DNA of 64,000 nucleotides, taken from NCBI RefSeq assembly GCF_029633865.1, contig NC_079213.1, forward strand, positions 110,160,582 through 110,224,581, read 5' to 3'. Shown here piece by piece: positions 34,943-46,182 of this stretch. The notes beneath the pieces are model-generated. The model was given only the letters and a program-made list of their open reading frames with translations, ran no database searches and was not told the origin of the DNA. Position numbers and translations under genes: made by a program. Position 1 is the stretch's first letter. Every line of letters begins with the position of its first letter. The DNA is from Lampris incognitus (lineage: Eukaryota > Chordata > Actinopteri > Lampriformes > Lampridae).

Positions 34943-35357
34943 AGTACATAGCTATTCACTGTCAAATATAGACTCAGACTGATTTATTTTGTCTATTTTG
35001 TTGTGTGGCCTAGAGTGGGAGTAAGTTCATATTAGACTTGGTCGCATCCATGCAAGGGTCCGCCTAAGAGACTGCACATCCACAGTCTGACAGGCGAAAT
35101 GCTTTATTTGGTAGATTTTTTTTATTTATTTATTTATTTTTAGTTTGAGCGCTGCATGTTAAAAACTTTTTTCCCATATTTTCCATTCCATTGACTTGGG
35201 CGCTGTGCAAAAGTCGTATAATGGCAGGAAAAACATTGTTTTTTCTGTCCATGTGTGTCTATCTGTCTGCTGCTCATCTCACATACTACTGGGCCTGTCA
35301 GCCTAATAGTTTAGCCTAATAGTTTTTATGCACTGTTAAGACTATGATTTTTTTTTT

Positions 35358-35713
35358 TGAGATACTTTATTGATCCCCGTGGAGAAATTACACTCTGCAT
35401 TTAGCCCATCCTAGCTGTGTAGCTAGGAGCAGTGGGCAGCCGCTGTGCAGCACCCGGGGACCAACTCCAGGTCGTCCTGCCATGCCTCGGTCAAGGGCAC
35501 AGACAGGAGTATGAACCCTATCATGCATGTCTTCTTCATGGTGAGGGAAACCGGAGCACCCGGAGGAAACCCACCACAGACACGGGGAGAACATGCAAAC
35601 TCCACACAGAGGATGACCTGGGATGACCCCCGAGGTTGGGCGACCCCGGGGTTTGAACCCAGGACCTTCTTGCGGTGAGGCGAGCACGCCAACCACTGCA
35701 CCAACGTGCCGCC
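35358..35713 (-). repeat. SINE family B, minus orientation, variant 3' end
   Basis: Reverse strand: GGCGGCACGTTGGTGCAGTG, GTTCAAACCCCGGGGTCGCC, GGGTTTCCTCCGGGTGCTCC, then a different 3' end closing with GATCAATAAAGTATCTC. It shares the head with 34545-34942 but not the tail. Confidence 0.82.
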
Positions 35714-35989
35714 AATAACCAAGGACACCTTGTGGTTGCAGTGATTCAAAAGCTTTGAAAAACCTGTTTTATACCGCAGTTTGAGTGCCAAGTCCTCAGC
35801 TGGTTTTTCACCTAAGTGCGAGCACCGGAGAAGGGGAGAGGCGCAGGTAGTGCTTCCATACTTTCCCTTCTCTTGGTAGGCGAAAAAAGGGGTGGTTTTG
35901 TCGCCAAGTCCGAGCACCAGAGAAGGGGGAGATACACCTGGCGGGGATCTGCACTCTACTGAGTGCGCTCTTCTAGTTTCACCTGTAAC

Positions 35990-36293
35990 CAGGGGCGGAT
36001 CTACGGGGTGGCAAGGGGTGGCAGCTGCCACCTCTGGGACACAGTCTTGCCACCCCTGTTGCCACCCCATTTATAAATCAGATATGTTTTTAAAGTATAT
36101 TTTATGTACGTGCATGGGGAAGGTCAATGAGAGCCGCACCAAACTCATCTCAAACAGAAGTCGCCGATTTAGAAGCCCCCTTCCCCCTCACAGGCGCGGC
36201 TCTACAGGGTGGCAAGGGGTGGCAGCTGCCACCTCTGGGACACAGTCTTGCCACCCCTTTGCCACCCCAGGAAAAAATCTAGATCCACCACTG
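35990..36293. repeat. hAT MITE with perfect 8-bp target duplication and internal duplication
   Basis: Ends CAGGGGCGGATCTACGGGG / CAGTGGTGGATCTAG. Flanks CCTGTAAC at 35982-35989 and 36294-36301 are identical. A 70-bp segment (GTGGCAAGGGGTGGCAGCTG onwards) occurs twice inside, at 36006 and 36209. Confidence 0.88.
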
Positions 36294-36614
36294 CCTGTAA
36301 CTAGGTGTTGGCCAGGTTTCCCTGGGAAGAGAGATTTTTAATCACAGGCGGACAGTTAAAAACATCCACTGTAGGGTTCATTCTCTTGGCCCGCCTGTTT
36401 GTCTTGTGTGGTCCGTCCGCTAGAGGGTCACATGATGCGGGGCCAAAGTCTCAACACGGCCTCTTAGTCACAGTCATTCATACACTACAGAGAATAAAAG
36501 GGGTATTTCAGGGAATGTAAAGATTTATATTTATCACTTTTAAGCCTTAATACAGTTTTCGGCTTTCGTAACATTTTCAAAGGACGTTCTACTGTATATA
36601 AGGAACAATTATTC

Positions 36615-36810
36615 AAACGAGAGGGGGCGTCCATAGGGTTGGTGGTTGTGTCAGGAAGGGCATCCGACGTAAAATTTTGCCAGATCATTATGCGGATTGA
36701 CAAGTCCGCCATCGGTGTTGTGCCCTCACAGGGTGCAGATGGAAACTGTCGATTCCGCTGTGGCGACCCCTGGGAAACAGGGAATAATCCGAAAGGAGAA
36801 GAAGATTAAA
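36615..36810 (+). repeat. LINE 3' end-like fragment
   Basis: GGTTGTGTCAGGAAGGGCAT, CCGACGTAAAATTTTGCC, TCACAGGGTGCAGATGGAAA, CTGTGGCGACCCCTGGGAAA, ending AAGGAGAAGAAG: the common fish RTE-related 3' end. No coding part remains. Confidence 0.6.
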
Positions 36811-37164
36811 ACGAGAGGGGGAACTGTTATTTTCCACTGTTACAAAGAGAAATTTAAAGCATTGTTCCGCTGCACATATAACTACTTGAAGGGTGGAAAG
36901 AGTATAGATAGACTAGACGTGTTTAAAGGGCCATTCTGTTGAATAATCATGTTCTTAAGGCCATCACTGGATGTGGTCAAGTTGGACTTTCACAATATTG
37001 GACCACAGTAACCACATGTCCCCTTTGTTAGAGCATATTAGGCAACACTCTGAAGAGCATATAGGGAAGAGGTACGCTGTGTTGACAGGGCACAGTGGAG
37101 CAGCATTTTGTTGACTTGTGTTTGGAATATAGCCAATGATTGTTCATGTGTGCGTGTAATGTTA

Positions 37165-37400
37165 TAGTCAAGTCAATCGTGTTTGTATAGCCCAATATAA
37201 CAAATTACAAATTTGCTCCAGTGGCTGTACAGCAACACAACATCCTGCCCTTAGACCCCCCACATCGGATAAAGAACGACTCCCTAAAAAAAAAAAACCC
37301 TTTAACAGGGAGGAAAAAATAGGAAGAACCCTCAGGGAGAGCAACAGAGGGGGGCCCTCTCTCCCAGGACGGACAACGTGCAATGGAAGTTGTGTTTGCA
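37165..37400 (+). repeat. Interspersed repeat family Y
   Basis: AGTCAAGTCAATCGTGTTTG, TATAGCCCAATATAACAAAT, TACAGCAACACAACATCCTG and TTTAACAGGGAGG. Second copy at 58803-58970; a short reverse piece at 40668-40725. Confidence 0.75.
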
Positions 37401-38164
37401 CAATTTGCACGATGCAACATTGAAAGAGGATAACGGAATTATAATGGAGTTATAAAATCTATTAAGAATATGATGAGCAGGATGCCAGGCAGTGTCCAGA
37501 TGCCACCGGAACAGTCCCCAAGACACGTGACCGGCGTCACCGTGTCCAAAAAACAAAAGCAAAATTAGTCACACATCTTAGTGAGAGAAGGATATAACAT
37601 TGAAACGGGATAACAAAATTATATGGCTTTATAAGATGTATATAAAAAGAGAATGTGAATATAATAATAATTAAGTAATATATAAATATGTATATGTATA
37701 CATAATAATAGTGAATATAATATAGTAATGAAGAATATATGTTTGCAAATAATAAACGGCACCATTTACTTTTCTGTACAATTTTGCTGCTGTAACACAC
37801 ACACACGCACGCGTTCATGTGCACAGGCACAAAGAGCCTACATTTGCCCCCGCATGATATATGTTGACCCAGATTAGGGTATTTGAATCGGCTGTGTGAT
37901 GAATTGGAGTTGTGGTTGTGACTTTTAGAGATGCACATGGGGTCTTTTGGTTGTGTAGTTGTTGTGCGTGCGCGCGTGTGCTAAACATTAAAGTGCAGGA
38001 TGTGGCGATAACTATCTGGTAAGCAGTTCAACGACCTCTGTCATTTGACCCCCCGCCCCCCTCCTCCTCTCTCACGCACGCACACACACACACGCACATG
38101 CACTCACCAAATCAGGAAATTCTGTGGTGCTGAGGATAACCACCGGAACTGATTCTGCTGAAGT

Positions 38165-38204
<40 letters not shown>
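38165..38204. repeat. (GT)n microsatellite
   Basis: About 19 GT units; a CA/CG-rich stretch (38074-38098) precedes it. Confidence 0.93.
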
Positions 38205-38206
<2 letters not shown>

Positions 38207-38689
38207 GGGCATTAGCGACTGCTCCTCAACTACCCCCACAAAGTAGTCGATTGATGGCGGGAGATGTACATTTAGTTCACCCAGCAACAATGATCATCTC
38301 TCAAAAAGGTCTCAAATACAACCAGTAAAGGGTTAAATAATGTGGGCGGGACCAGCAAAATAGCGAGCGTCCTCGATTGGCTCTGAGGGGACGTTTACAA
38401 ATGAGCCGCGATCTGATTGGACTACATCCCCGGCAAGCCCTGCCTGAGCGGGAGACGCTGTTTGGCTGCGGTCGCTGCGTTGTTGCAGGTGTAATGGATG
38501 TCCAGTACGCTACAATATGCTTTTTGTCCTACATCATGTAAATCGGACGGTGCCAGCAGAAAGAAGCACTCAGATCTTTGTAATGTGGGGGATAGCAGAT
38601 TAGCAGAGCGGCTGGCGTCTGATGAGGAATTTGATAACGTTGCTGATTAAGAGTCGCTTTCCGATTGAGGATAACGGTATGATTCAGGG

Positions 38690-39419
38690 CAGTGGTTCTC
38701 AACCTTTTTGGGGTCCTGGACCCCCCTGCGTATTTTTGATCTACCCTGAGGACCCCTCCACCTGATCTTGGGGGAGGGGGATTGCAATTTGATAGAAACA
38801 GTAGAAACTGCATTTTAAATTGCATTATAGCATTTATTCACTCTTTGGGGCAAAAATAAGAGCTTTCAGTTGTAACTTAGATATAGTTAACTAAACAGAA
38901 TTCTTATGCAGTAACTTTCAGATATATGTAACAACACAGAATATGTATTCAGTAACTTTCAGATATATGTAACAAAACAGAATATGTATTCAGTAACTTT
39001 CAGATATATGTAACAAAACAGAATATGTATTCAGTAACTTTCAGATATATGTAACAAAACAGAATATGTATTCAGTAACTTTCAGATATATGTAACAAAA
39101 CAGAATATGTATTCAGTAACTTTCAGATATATGTAACAACAGAATTTTTATGCAGTAACTTTTAACAATGCAAACGGGAGCGAGATCTCTTATTAAAATA
39201 CAATAAATTACACTTGTGAAACAGATGTAATTAGAGAAAAAAGTCCTGTTACCCTTTATAGTTTAGGTAGATAAAGGTCTCAGTCACATTTGTGTAAAAT
39301 AATCCTATTTCTATAAATGTCATAGGATCTTTTTTTTAAAGATATTTTATTTTCACGGACCCCTTGCAATTACACCACGGACCACTAGGGGTCCGCGGAC
39401 CCCCGGTTGAGAAACACTG
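38690..39419. repeat. Non-autonomous hAT element with an internal 41-bp array
   Basis: Ends CAGTGGTTCTCAACC / CAGTGTTTCTCAACC, inner GGGTCCTGGACCCCC / GGGGGTCCGCGGACCCC. Flanks ATTCAGGG and GTTTAGGG match 6 of 8. Inside, AGTAACTTTCAGATATATGT recurs every 41 bp from 38910 to about 39135 (six units), with a partial unit at 39154. Confidence 0.88.
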
Positions 39420-39984
39420 GTTTAGGGGTGAATCCCAATTCGTTTCTCAACCCTCAGTCTCACTAGCCCTCAAAACCAAGTGTCGAGGGTTATATCGCGA
39501 CTTAGAAATGGGACGCCCCTTAGATGCAGTTACGTCATCAAAAGTCGTCCATTACCGTCGACATAAAATGACGCGGTGTTTCGGCAACGCGGCGGAACCG
39601 GCAACAGTGCCGTCTGCAGCCGAAGTGCTTCCTCTTGCGTGGGCTTGACTCGTAAATCCTTTTCATATCCGAGCAGTGTTTTGAGCCACACCGCCAGCTT
39701 GCGGTTTGTTTCCCACGTTGTAAGACACATTGCGAGAGGTGGGCGAGTGTAAATGGTTAGCGTGGGTATTAAACGCAGAAGTAGATTTAAAGGCTTTTAG
39801 GGGGACGCTGCGTGTTCAGCCGCCGTCGCTAAAGTCGCCATTTCACACGGTCACTCGTTAAACCGAAACAGGTGGCGGGATTCTTTTCTTCTCTAAACAC
39901 ATTTAACTCTGTTTATGTAACATGGCTTAACATAGAAAATGATTGTTCCAATTAAAGTCTTTGTTGGAACCAGGGATGTGTCAG

Positions 39985-40560
39985 TGTAACCGGTTTTTTT
40001 CTTGCCCGGTGCGGGATTCGATACGGGGTGTACTGCACCACAACGCGACATCACTAACCGCTCGGCTAAAGGGTCAGGCCTAGCTAACGGGTCTTATTAG
40101 TAGTTTACAGTCGTCACCCCGGAAGCGCGCCCTCGCGCTTTGTTATTCCCGCACTCCGAAGAGACTTCTGAGGATCTGCACACTTCCGGATCCCACCGCT
40201 GCCACCAATGTAACCGGTTATTTTCTTGCCCGGTGCGGGATTCGATACGGGGTGTACTGCACCACAAGGTGACGTCACTAACCGCTCGGCTAAAGGGTCA
40301 GACTCGTTAACTAGGGGCTAACGTGTCTGATTAGTAGTTTACAGTCGTCACCCTCTCCCGGAAGCGCGCCCTGGCGTTTTGTTCTTCCCGCGCTCCGAAG
40401 AGACTTCTGAGGATCTGCACACTTCCGGATCCCACCGCTGCCACCAATGTAAGCGGTTATTTTCTTGCCCGGTGCGGGATTCGATACGGGGTGTACTGCA
40501 CCACAAGGCGACGTCACTAACCGCTCGGCTAAAGGGTCAGACCCGTTAGCTAGGGGCGAC
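39985..40560 (-). repeat. Tandem tRNA-like SINE units (2.5 copies)
   Basis: Units begin near 39985, 40208 and 40448 (about 223 and 240 bp apart). On the minus strand each reads TTAGCCGAGCGGTTAGTGAC (box A-like), then GTATCGAATCCCGCACCGGG (box B-like). The spacer has TTCTGAGGATCTGCACACTT and CGGATCCCACCGCTGCCACC. Confidence 0.8.
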
Positions 40561-41041
40561 TCGGTGAGCGTTGGCGCCGCATTTCCAAGCTCTTGTCCGT
40601 TTAGAGGTGCTGAGATTTTAACGTTTTGTGCTGTGTATGTCTTTTATGTTTATTTTCTATTGGCGTTGCTGAAGTAATTTGTAATTTATGATATTGGGTT
40701 ATACAAACAAAATTGACTTAACTTGACGAGATTGCCACATTTTAATCAGGCCCTCGTTGCAAAAGAGAATGTGTAAATAAATATACTATGGAAGTGTCAT
40801 TTCGTTGATTTACAAAAAAAAAAAACTAAAAAACCTTGGCCTACAAATTACAAAATTTTGGAACTGCATGGTGGTCAAATTGCTCGTCCTCCAGTAGTGT
40901 TACTGCGGACAAGAAATCGGTTTTTAAGAGCTTTATTAAAAGTACAACTGCACTTGATTATATACAGCAAAACATATTATTGAGCATTTCAGTTTGGCAA
41001 TTGGCACATTACTTTGCAGCACATTGAAACGTGCATGGATA

Positions 41042-41738
41042 AGTAGACACGTTGGCCCTTGGCTAACGGGTCGGGCGGACCCTTTAGTCGACTGGTTAAC
41101 GTTGTCAACCGGGGTGCGGGAGCCCCAGGTTCGCGTCCCGGCTGCGGCAGTTCCTGTGGTTGCCCCCCCGAATTCGCTACATTACTCCCTTCCTTCGGGA
41201 ATTGACGCGAACCCGGAGCTCCCGCACCCCGGGCGACAACGTTAACCAGTCGACTAAAGGGTCCGACCCGTTAGCCAAGGGCCAACGTGTCTACTTATCC
41301 ATGCACGTTACACTACCCCCCTCCTCCTTCGGGAAAGCGTGTCCGCGCGTATCCCACTTCTGACACCAATGTAACGATCACGAATAAGTAGGCTCGGTAG
41401 CCCTTGGCTATCGGGTTGAACCCTTTAGTCGACTGGTTAGCGATGTCTCCCGCGGTGCGGGAGCCCCAGGTTCGCGTCCCGGCTGCGGCAGTTCCTGTGG
41501 TTGCCCCCCGAATTCGCTACATTGCTCCCTTCCTTCGGGAATCGACGCGAACCTGGAGCTCCCGCACCCCGGGCGACAACGTTAACCAGTCGACTAAAGG
41601 GTTCGACCCGTTAGTCAAGGCTCGAACCTTTCAGTCGACTGGTTAGCGATGTCTCCCGCGGTGCGGGCGATACGGGTTCGCGTCCCGGCTGCGGCAGTTC
41701 CTGTGGTTGCCCCCCGAATTCGCTACAATATAATGAAA
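41042..41738. repeat. Mirrored tRNA-like SINE array
   Basis: Three plus-strand units with TTTAGTCGACTGGTTA (box A-like) and AGGTTCGCGTCCCGGCT (box B-like) at about 41080, 41420 and 41630. After the first and second comes an inverted half copy (CGTTAACCAGTCGACTAAAG), giving arms of about 80-90 bp: 41042-41136 with 41213-41299, and 41405-41480 with 41543-41623. Confidence 0.82.
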
Positions 41739-41849
41739 CGCTTTTGAATCATCCATTGTAATGTAGACAAGGAACAGATTTTTAAGAGCTTTAAATGAAG
41801 TAGGCTACAACTGCACTTAATCTTAACAACAAAACGACAGTTCGATTCG

Positions 41850-42945
41850 ACCTAATGATTTTTGTTGAGGAACATCAACATATCCACGTGCTCTGGGGTG
41901 ACTCTGGTTCTTAGCCTGTTGACCGTGAGGCCTACAGCGGACAGCACCCGCTCGGAGGGCACCGATGTCCCGGGGATGGCCAGATAGAGGCTTGCTAGGA
42001 CGGGTGAGCCTGGCGTCTTGGAGTTTTTGTGACGGTCCAGTCAGACAGAACTGCTGTGACTGCCCGTCTTTGTTCCACCAACCTCTCGAATGTGTCACAG
42101 ACAGAGTATCTCCCAGTCAGCACTGACGAAGTGACACGTACTAGTTGTGATGTAGCTTTCGTTTTTGAGCGCTCCAGCAGTCGGTGGTCAGAGCTAGCTT
42201 GTCTGCCCTGGCTAGCTTGATTTTAAGCTCATCCTTCTCCTCAAAGTGTTTTTCAATGTGTTAAGTCACAGTAGCTTGTGATGGCATAACGTACTCGGGC
42301 TTGGGGTACCCGAGCTAGCTCTTTCAATCCCTCGTCCTCTGCCACACTGATTGGCAGCATGTCAGTCTGAGTCATTCAGGGCACCAACCGGGTGATGACC
42401 TCGGACTGGCGCACATCACACTTTCTCCCCCTGGCAAGCAGCGACGTGATCTTTGGCTGCGACTGTGAGCCATCCTCTGACATGGCACCCAGGTGCTTGT
42501 CTTTAATGTGGTACAGCATTATCAAGTCTCAGCGTTTTCAGTTTTTATTTTTCAAAGCCATCCAGCATGCCGAATGTCGCCACAAGAGGGCACTGTTACA
42601 TAACCTCACACGAACAGGAACAACATTTGGGTCCGTGGAAACATAAAATCCGGGTGAAAATCGGTTCAAACCGATCTGCTCCTTTTAAAAAATCTGGGTA
42701 TTTTTTGGTGAAAATCGGTAAAAACCGAAAACACTGAGCCTTGAGCATAGTGCTAGTGCTACTACTAATATGAAGAGTAGCGTCACACAATTTACATTTG
42801 ATTTTGTTGCCTTTCTGGAGGAAATCGTCCCACGCAGAGCTTTGTTTGGCACGCTTCATTTTTTTTTTCTTCCTCAGACTGCTAGCAAGCAAAGGCGTTA
42901 GCGGAGTGTGCATGCAAATTAACCTATAGCCGTAACTGGTCAAAA
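41850..42945 (-). pseudogene. hAT transposase remnant (BED finger and C-terminal motif, middle missing)
   Basis: Minus strand: KRAKQSSAWDDFLQKGNKIK, then CKLCDATLHISSSTSTMLK (CxxC of a BED finger), interrupted by a MITE; then after stops RVTSSVLTGRYSVCDTFERL, VEQRRAVTAVLSDW; finally TSVPSERVLSAVGLTVNRLR and TPEHVDMLMFLNKNH with TAG stop near 41857. The last is the hAT C-terminal dimerisation motif. The catalytic middle is deleted. Confidence 0.8.
42523..42743. repeat. hAT MITE inside the hAT transposase
   Basis: Inverted-orientation copy of the MITE at 4463-4684 (CAAGTCTCAGCGTTTTCAG / CAAGGCTCAGTGTTTTCGG). Flanks AGCATTAT and AGCATAGT match 6 of 8. It cuts the BED-finger coding sequence just after its CxxC. 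Confidence 0.82.
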
Positions 42946-44495
42946 CTATTCTCGGTGGTTAACCAATTAGCGGTTAACAGCTGACACCCCTAGTTGGAAC
43001 CACAGTGCCCTTGCCTGCGTATCCCCTGTAGATACGGTGTCACTGCTATATTACCATGTGCTAAATCCACAGATGAGCTACTAGTCTGCAACTATGCACA
43101 GCGTCGACTAGTGGTTTTGACAGACTATTCTGTGAAACCCCTAGTGTGTGTGTGTGTGTGCATATTTGTGAAGCCATACTGCAACTCATTTCTGAAACTC
43201 AAAGGGAAATGCACCCTCACCACCCCTACCCCTACCCCTACCCCCACCCCCTTTCACTTCCGTGCTTGAAGAGCAATGTGCGTGCACACGGGCACATGCA
43301 TTTCTGTTTGGGTGTGTGGGTGATGGGAATGCTGCTTTCCGGCAGTGTGTGTGTGTTTGCGGATGTGTTTGTTCATGCGTGTGTATGTATGTATGTGCGT
43401 GTGTTGTAACCCGTGATGAAGACTGTCAGAACAGTTGCCAGACAGCTATCGCCCTACACAAAATGTTTGTATTTCACGAGCTTGGACCGCAGTCTGTCGA
43501 CGTGTGCGTTTGTACTTTAGCCAGCCAAGCAATCTTGTCGGCTGATATCGGTGCGAGATAACGTCTTGCCACTCTGACTGACAAGAATGCGGGAATTTAA
43601 CCTGGTCTGAAGACGCCGCTCTACCCCATTTGCTTTGGGGCCCGAGAATTGAGGGTGCCGTTTGTGAGAAAGCAGCAAAGACCCGTCTTTCAGCAGGCTG
43701 TTACACAACAACAGCTGCAACAGCTGTGGAGCAGTGCAGTGGTCATATCAAGCTAACGCGGTACATTAGTGTGTATGGCACCTGTAAGTAGAGAAAGTGG
43801 TAAATGTAACACAACATTGTATGCGACAGACAAGTAAAACGACTGCAAATAATGTCTTTTAAAAAGACCAAAGGGAGTTTTGTCTGAGAAATGATCGGTG
43901 TTTACACCTGTCACGTGCTACGCGAGAGATAACCAGGTCACTACAGGCCAACACCCTCATCAGGTCCTGGTTCACATTAAGTATTACCCTGTTGTGTTGT
44001 AAAAGCAGTTCAGGTCAGCTGACAGCACACTGGCCAAACAACCAGTCTGTCCTGGTGGACAAGGCAGCAAGAAGCATATATGCTGAATTGCCTAATGAGG
44101 ATGTTTTAGGTCGAAATGTTGCAGCAGAAAAACTTGGTGGGAGCTTAAAATTCAGTTTAGGTACGCTTCCTTTTCGCTTAATTCTCTTTTTCCTCTTCTT
44201 GGTAGGCCCATTAACAAGGGAAAAGGGACAAAATGAAGGGACTCTTTCTGCTTCCCCTTTATAGCTGGCTGTTAAAAAATTAACATCGTTGTAAAGTTGG
44301 CTGTAAAGGTCAGCTGACATCGAAAAATGGCCACGTGACAGGGTTGTGGAGGTAACATGACCTCCGCTGATATCCGCAGTGGCCGAACTCCCTCTCTTCT
44401 GAGGGCTGTGGCTCTGTGGAAGAGGTGCTGTGTTACCCTCATCTTGCCAGAACATGATTACAGTTGGATTATTTATAGAGTACTAGAAACTGATT

Positions 44496-44499
<4 letters not shown>

Positions 44500-44573
<74 letters not shown>

Positions 44574-44870
44574 TCCTATTCTCTTTCTCCCCCCTTCCTC
44601 TTCTCTCTCTCCTCTCTCTGTCTCTCTTCTCTCTCCTCTCTCTCCCCCTTCCTCTCCTCTCTCTCTCTGTCTCTCCCCCTTCCTCTTCTCTCTCTCTCTG
44701 TCTCTCCTCTCTCTGTCTGTCTCTCTCTCTCTCTCTTGCTTCCTATTCTCTTTCTCCCCCCTTCCTCTTCTCTCTCTCCTCTCTCTGTCTCTCTGTCTCT
44801 CTTCTCTCTCTCTCTCCCCTCTCTCTCCCCCTTCCTCTCCTCTCTCTCTCCTCTCTCTCCCCCTTCCTCT

Positions 44871-44901
<31 letters not shown>

Positions 44902-45175
44902 TCTCTCTGTCTGTCTCTCTCTCCTCTCTCTGTCTCTCCTCTCTCTGTCTCTCTCTCTGTCTCCTCTCTCTCCCCCTTCCTCTTCTCTCTCTCTCTCTGT
45001 CTCTCCTCTCTTCCTCTTCTCTCTCTCCTCTCTCTGTCTCTCTCTCTGTCTCTCTCTGTCTCTCTCTCTCTGTCTCTCTCTCTCTCCTCTCTCTCCCCCT
45101 TCCTCTTCTCTCTCTCTCTCTGTCTCTCCTCTCTTCCTCCTTCTCTCTCTCCTCTCTCTGTCTCTCTCTCTCGAA
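44500..45175. repeat. TC-rich simple repeat block
   Basis: About 680 bp of CTCTCT with CCCCCTTCCTCTTCTCTCTC and CTGTCTCT variants. The long open frames in it are low-complexity artefacts. Confidence 0.95.
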
Positions 45176-46109
45176 ATCTGTTTCTCTCCCTCACTGTGTT
45201 GTCTAACCAGTTTGTCAGGCTCTGTGTATGTGGGGCAGCAGGATAACAAGACAATAGTGGAGATCAGGTTGCTATGAAACCTGACTAGCTCACCACAGAG
45301 AGCGGTGCTCAGGTGTGTGTGTGCACGCATGCCTACATTCACTTCTGTTTCCTGAAAGGAGTGAAGCAGAGGTGGATGGATAAGCGGTGTAATTTAACTG
45401 TTTGTATTCGTTTTACGAACGGGGAGGGGGGTGTAACGGGGAAAAGTTCGATTACAGATGAATGTGTTTTATTACTACTGTGTAGAAACCTCAGCGCCAT
45501 TGTTAAGAGGCAGATCGTACAGAAACGTGTTTTTGTGGATCGGCCCCACAATGGCCACCTGGAGCTTACACTGGTAGCTCTCGCCACTCAAAAGCAGCTT
45601 GGCCCATATGTGGTGAGAGAGAGAGAGAGGCCATAGGCTGCAATGACAGTGTGCTTATTGTGGTAAAGGCGGTCAGATGATGGAGTCCGTCTCATCCATG
45701 TTGATTATCATCAACACATGACACACACATGCAAGCTTACTCCCCCCCCCTGCCCCCCACCCTCTCCCCCGTTCTGCCTCTCATCTCGTTCTCTTACTGT
45801 TCCTGGCTCCCTGTATGTCCACTCTCTCCGCTCGTGATGATAATCATAGTATTGATTAACGTCCATTAGTTCCCGGGCCAGTAGCGGGCCCGAGTTGTGC
45901 GTTGGCCAGCCACCGACCGGTTAAAGTGCTCTGATTTGTGACTACAGAGAACCTCGACGTAAGGGGTCTGGAAATTTCCCAACATCTGAGTTTTGCACTT
46001 AAAAACGATGTAAACTCGTGAGCTGATTGAAACTGAGTCTCAAGTGATAACTTTTTCTGGCTTGGGAATAGAGTTCTGTTTCTAAGAAGAAAGCCACTTT
46101 ACTCTGACG

Positions 46110-46182
46110 TTGTGCTCTTACAACGAATTTGTTCTCTGCATTGAACCCGTCCTATCCTATAGGAGCAGTGGGCAGCTACTAC
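46110..46182 (-). repeat. Short fragment of the 35358-type SINE 3' end
   Basis: CTCTGCATTGAACCCGTCC and AGGAGCAGTGGGCAGC resemble 35390-35440. Simple TTC/ATT repeats follow (46196-46500). Confidence 0.5.

Larger units (their letters stand above)
35030..36420 (+). repeat. Unclassified family X, longest copy, split by two insertions
   Basis: Pieces 35030-35357, 35714-35981 and 36302-about 36420 share wording with 8345-7055 (reverse), 60540-61405 and 62630-62945. Interrupted by a SINE-like insert (35358-35713) and a hAT MITE (35990-36293). No coding sequence seen; class unknown. Confidence 0.55.
39971..42992 (-). mobile_element. hAT element with perfect 8-bp target duplication, carrying nested inserts
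   Basis: Ends CAGGGATGTGTCAG (left) and, reversed, TAGGGGTGTCAGCTG (right). Flanks GTTGGAAC at 39963-39970 and 42993-43000 are identical. The right part encodes a decayed BED-finger transposase on the minus strand. The left part holds tRNA-like SINE arrays, a piece of repeat Y and a duplicated 3' segment (TTTTTAAGAGCTTTA at 40920 and 41780). Confidence 0.82.

Noticed and set aside
39985..41740. Apparent cluster of tRNA genes
   Set aside because: Box A/B-like words are present, but the units do not fold into clear cloverleaves with paired acceptor ends and sit in dispersed SINE sequence; treated as tRNA-derived repeats.
44357..45342. Long Ser/Leu-rich and Arg/Glu-rich open frames
   Set aside because: Translation of a TC/GA simple repeat, open in most frames.
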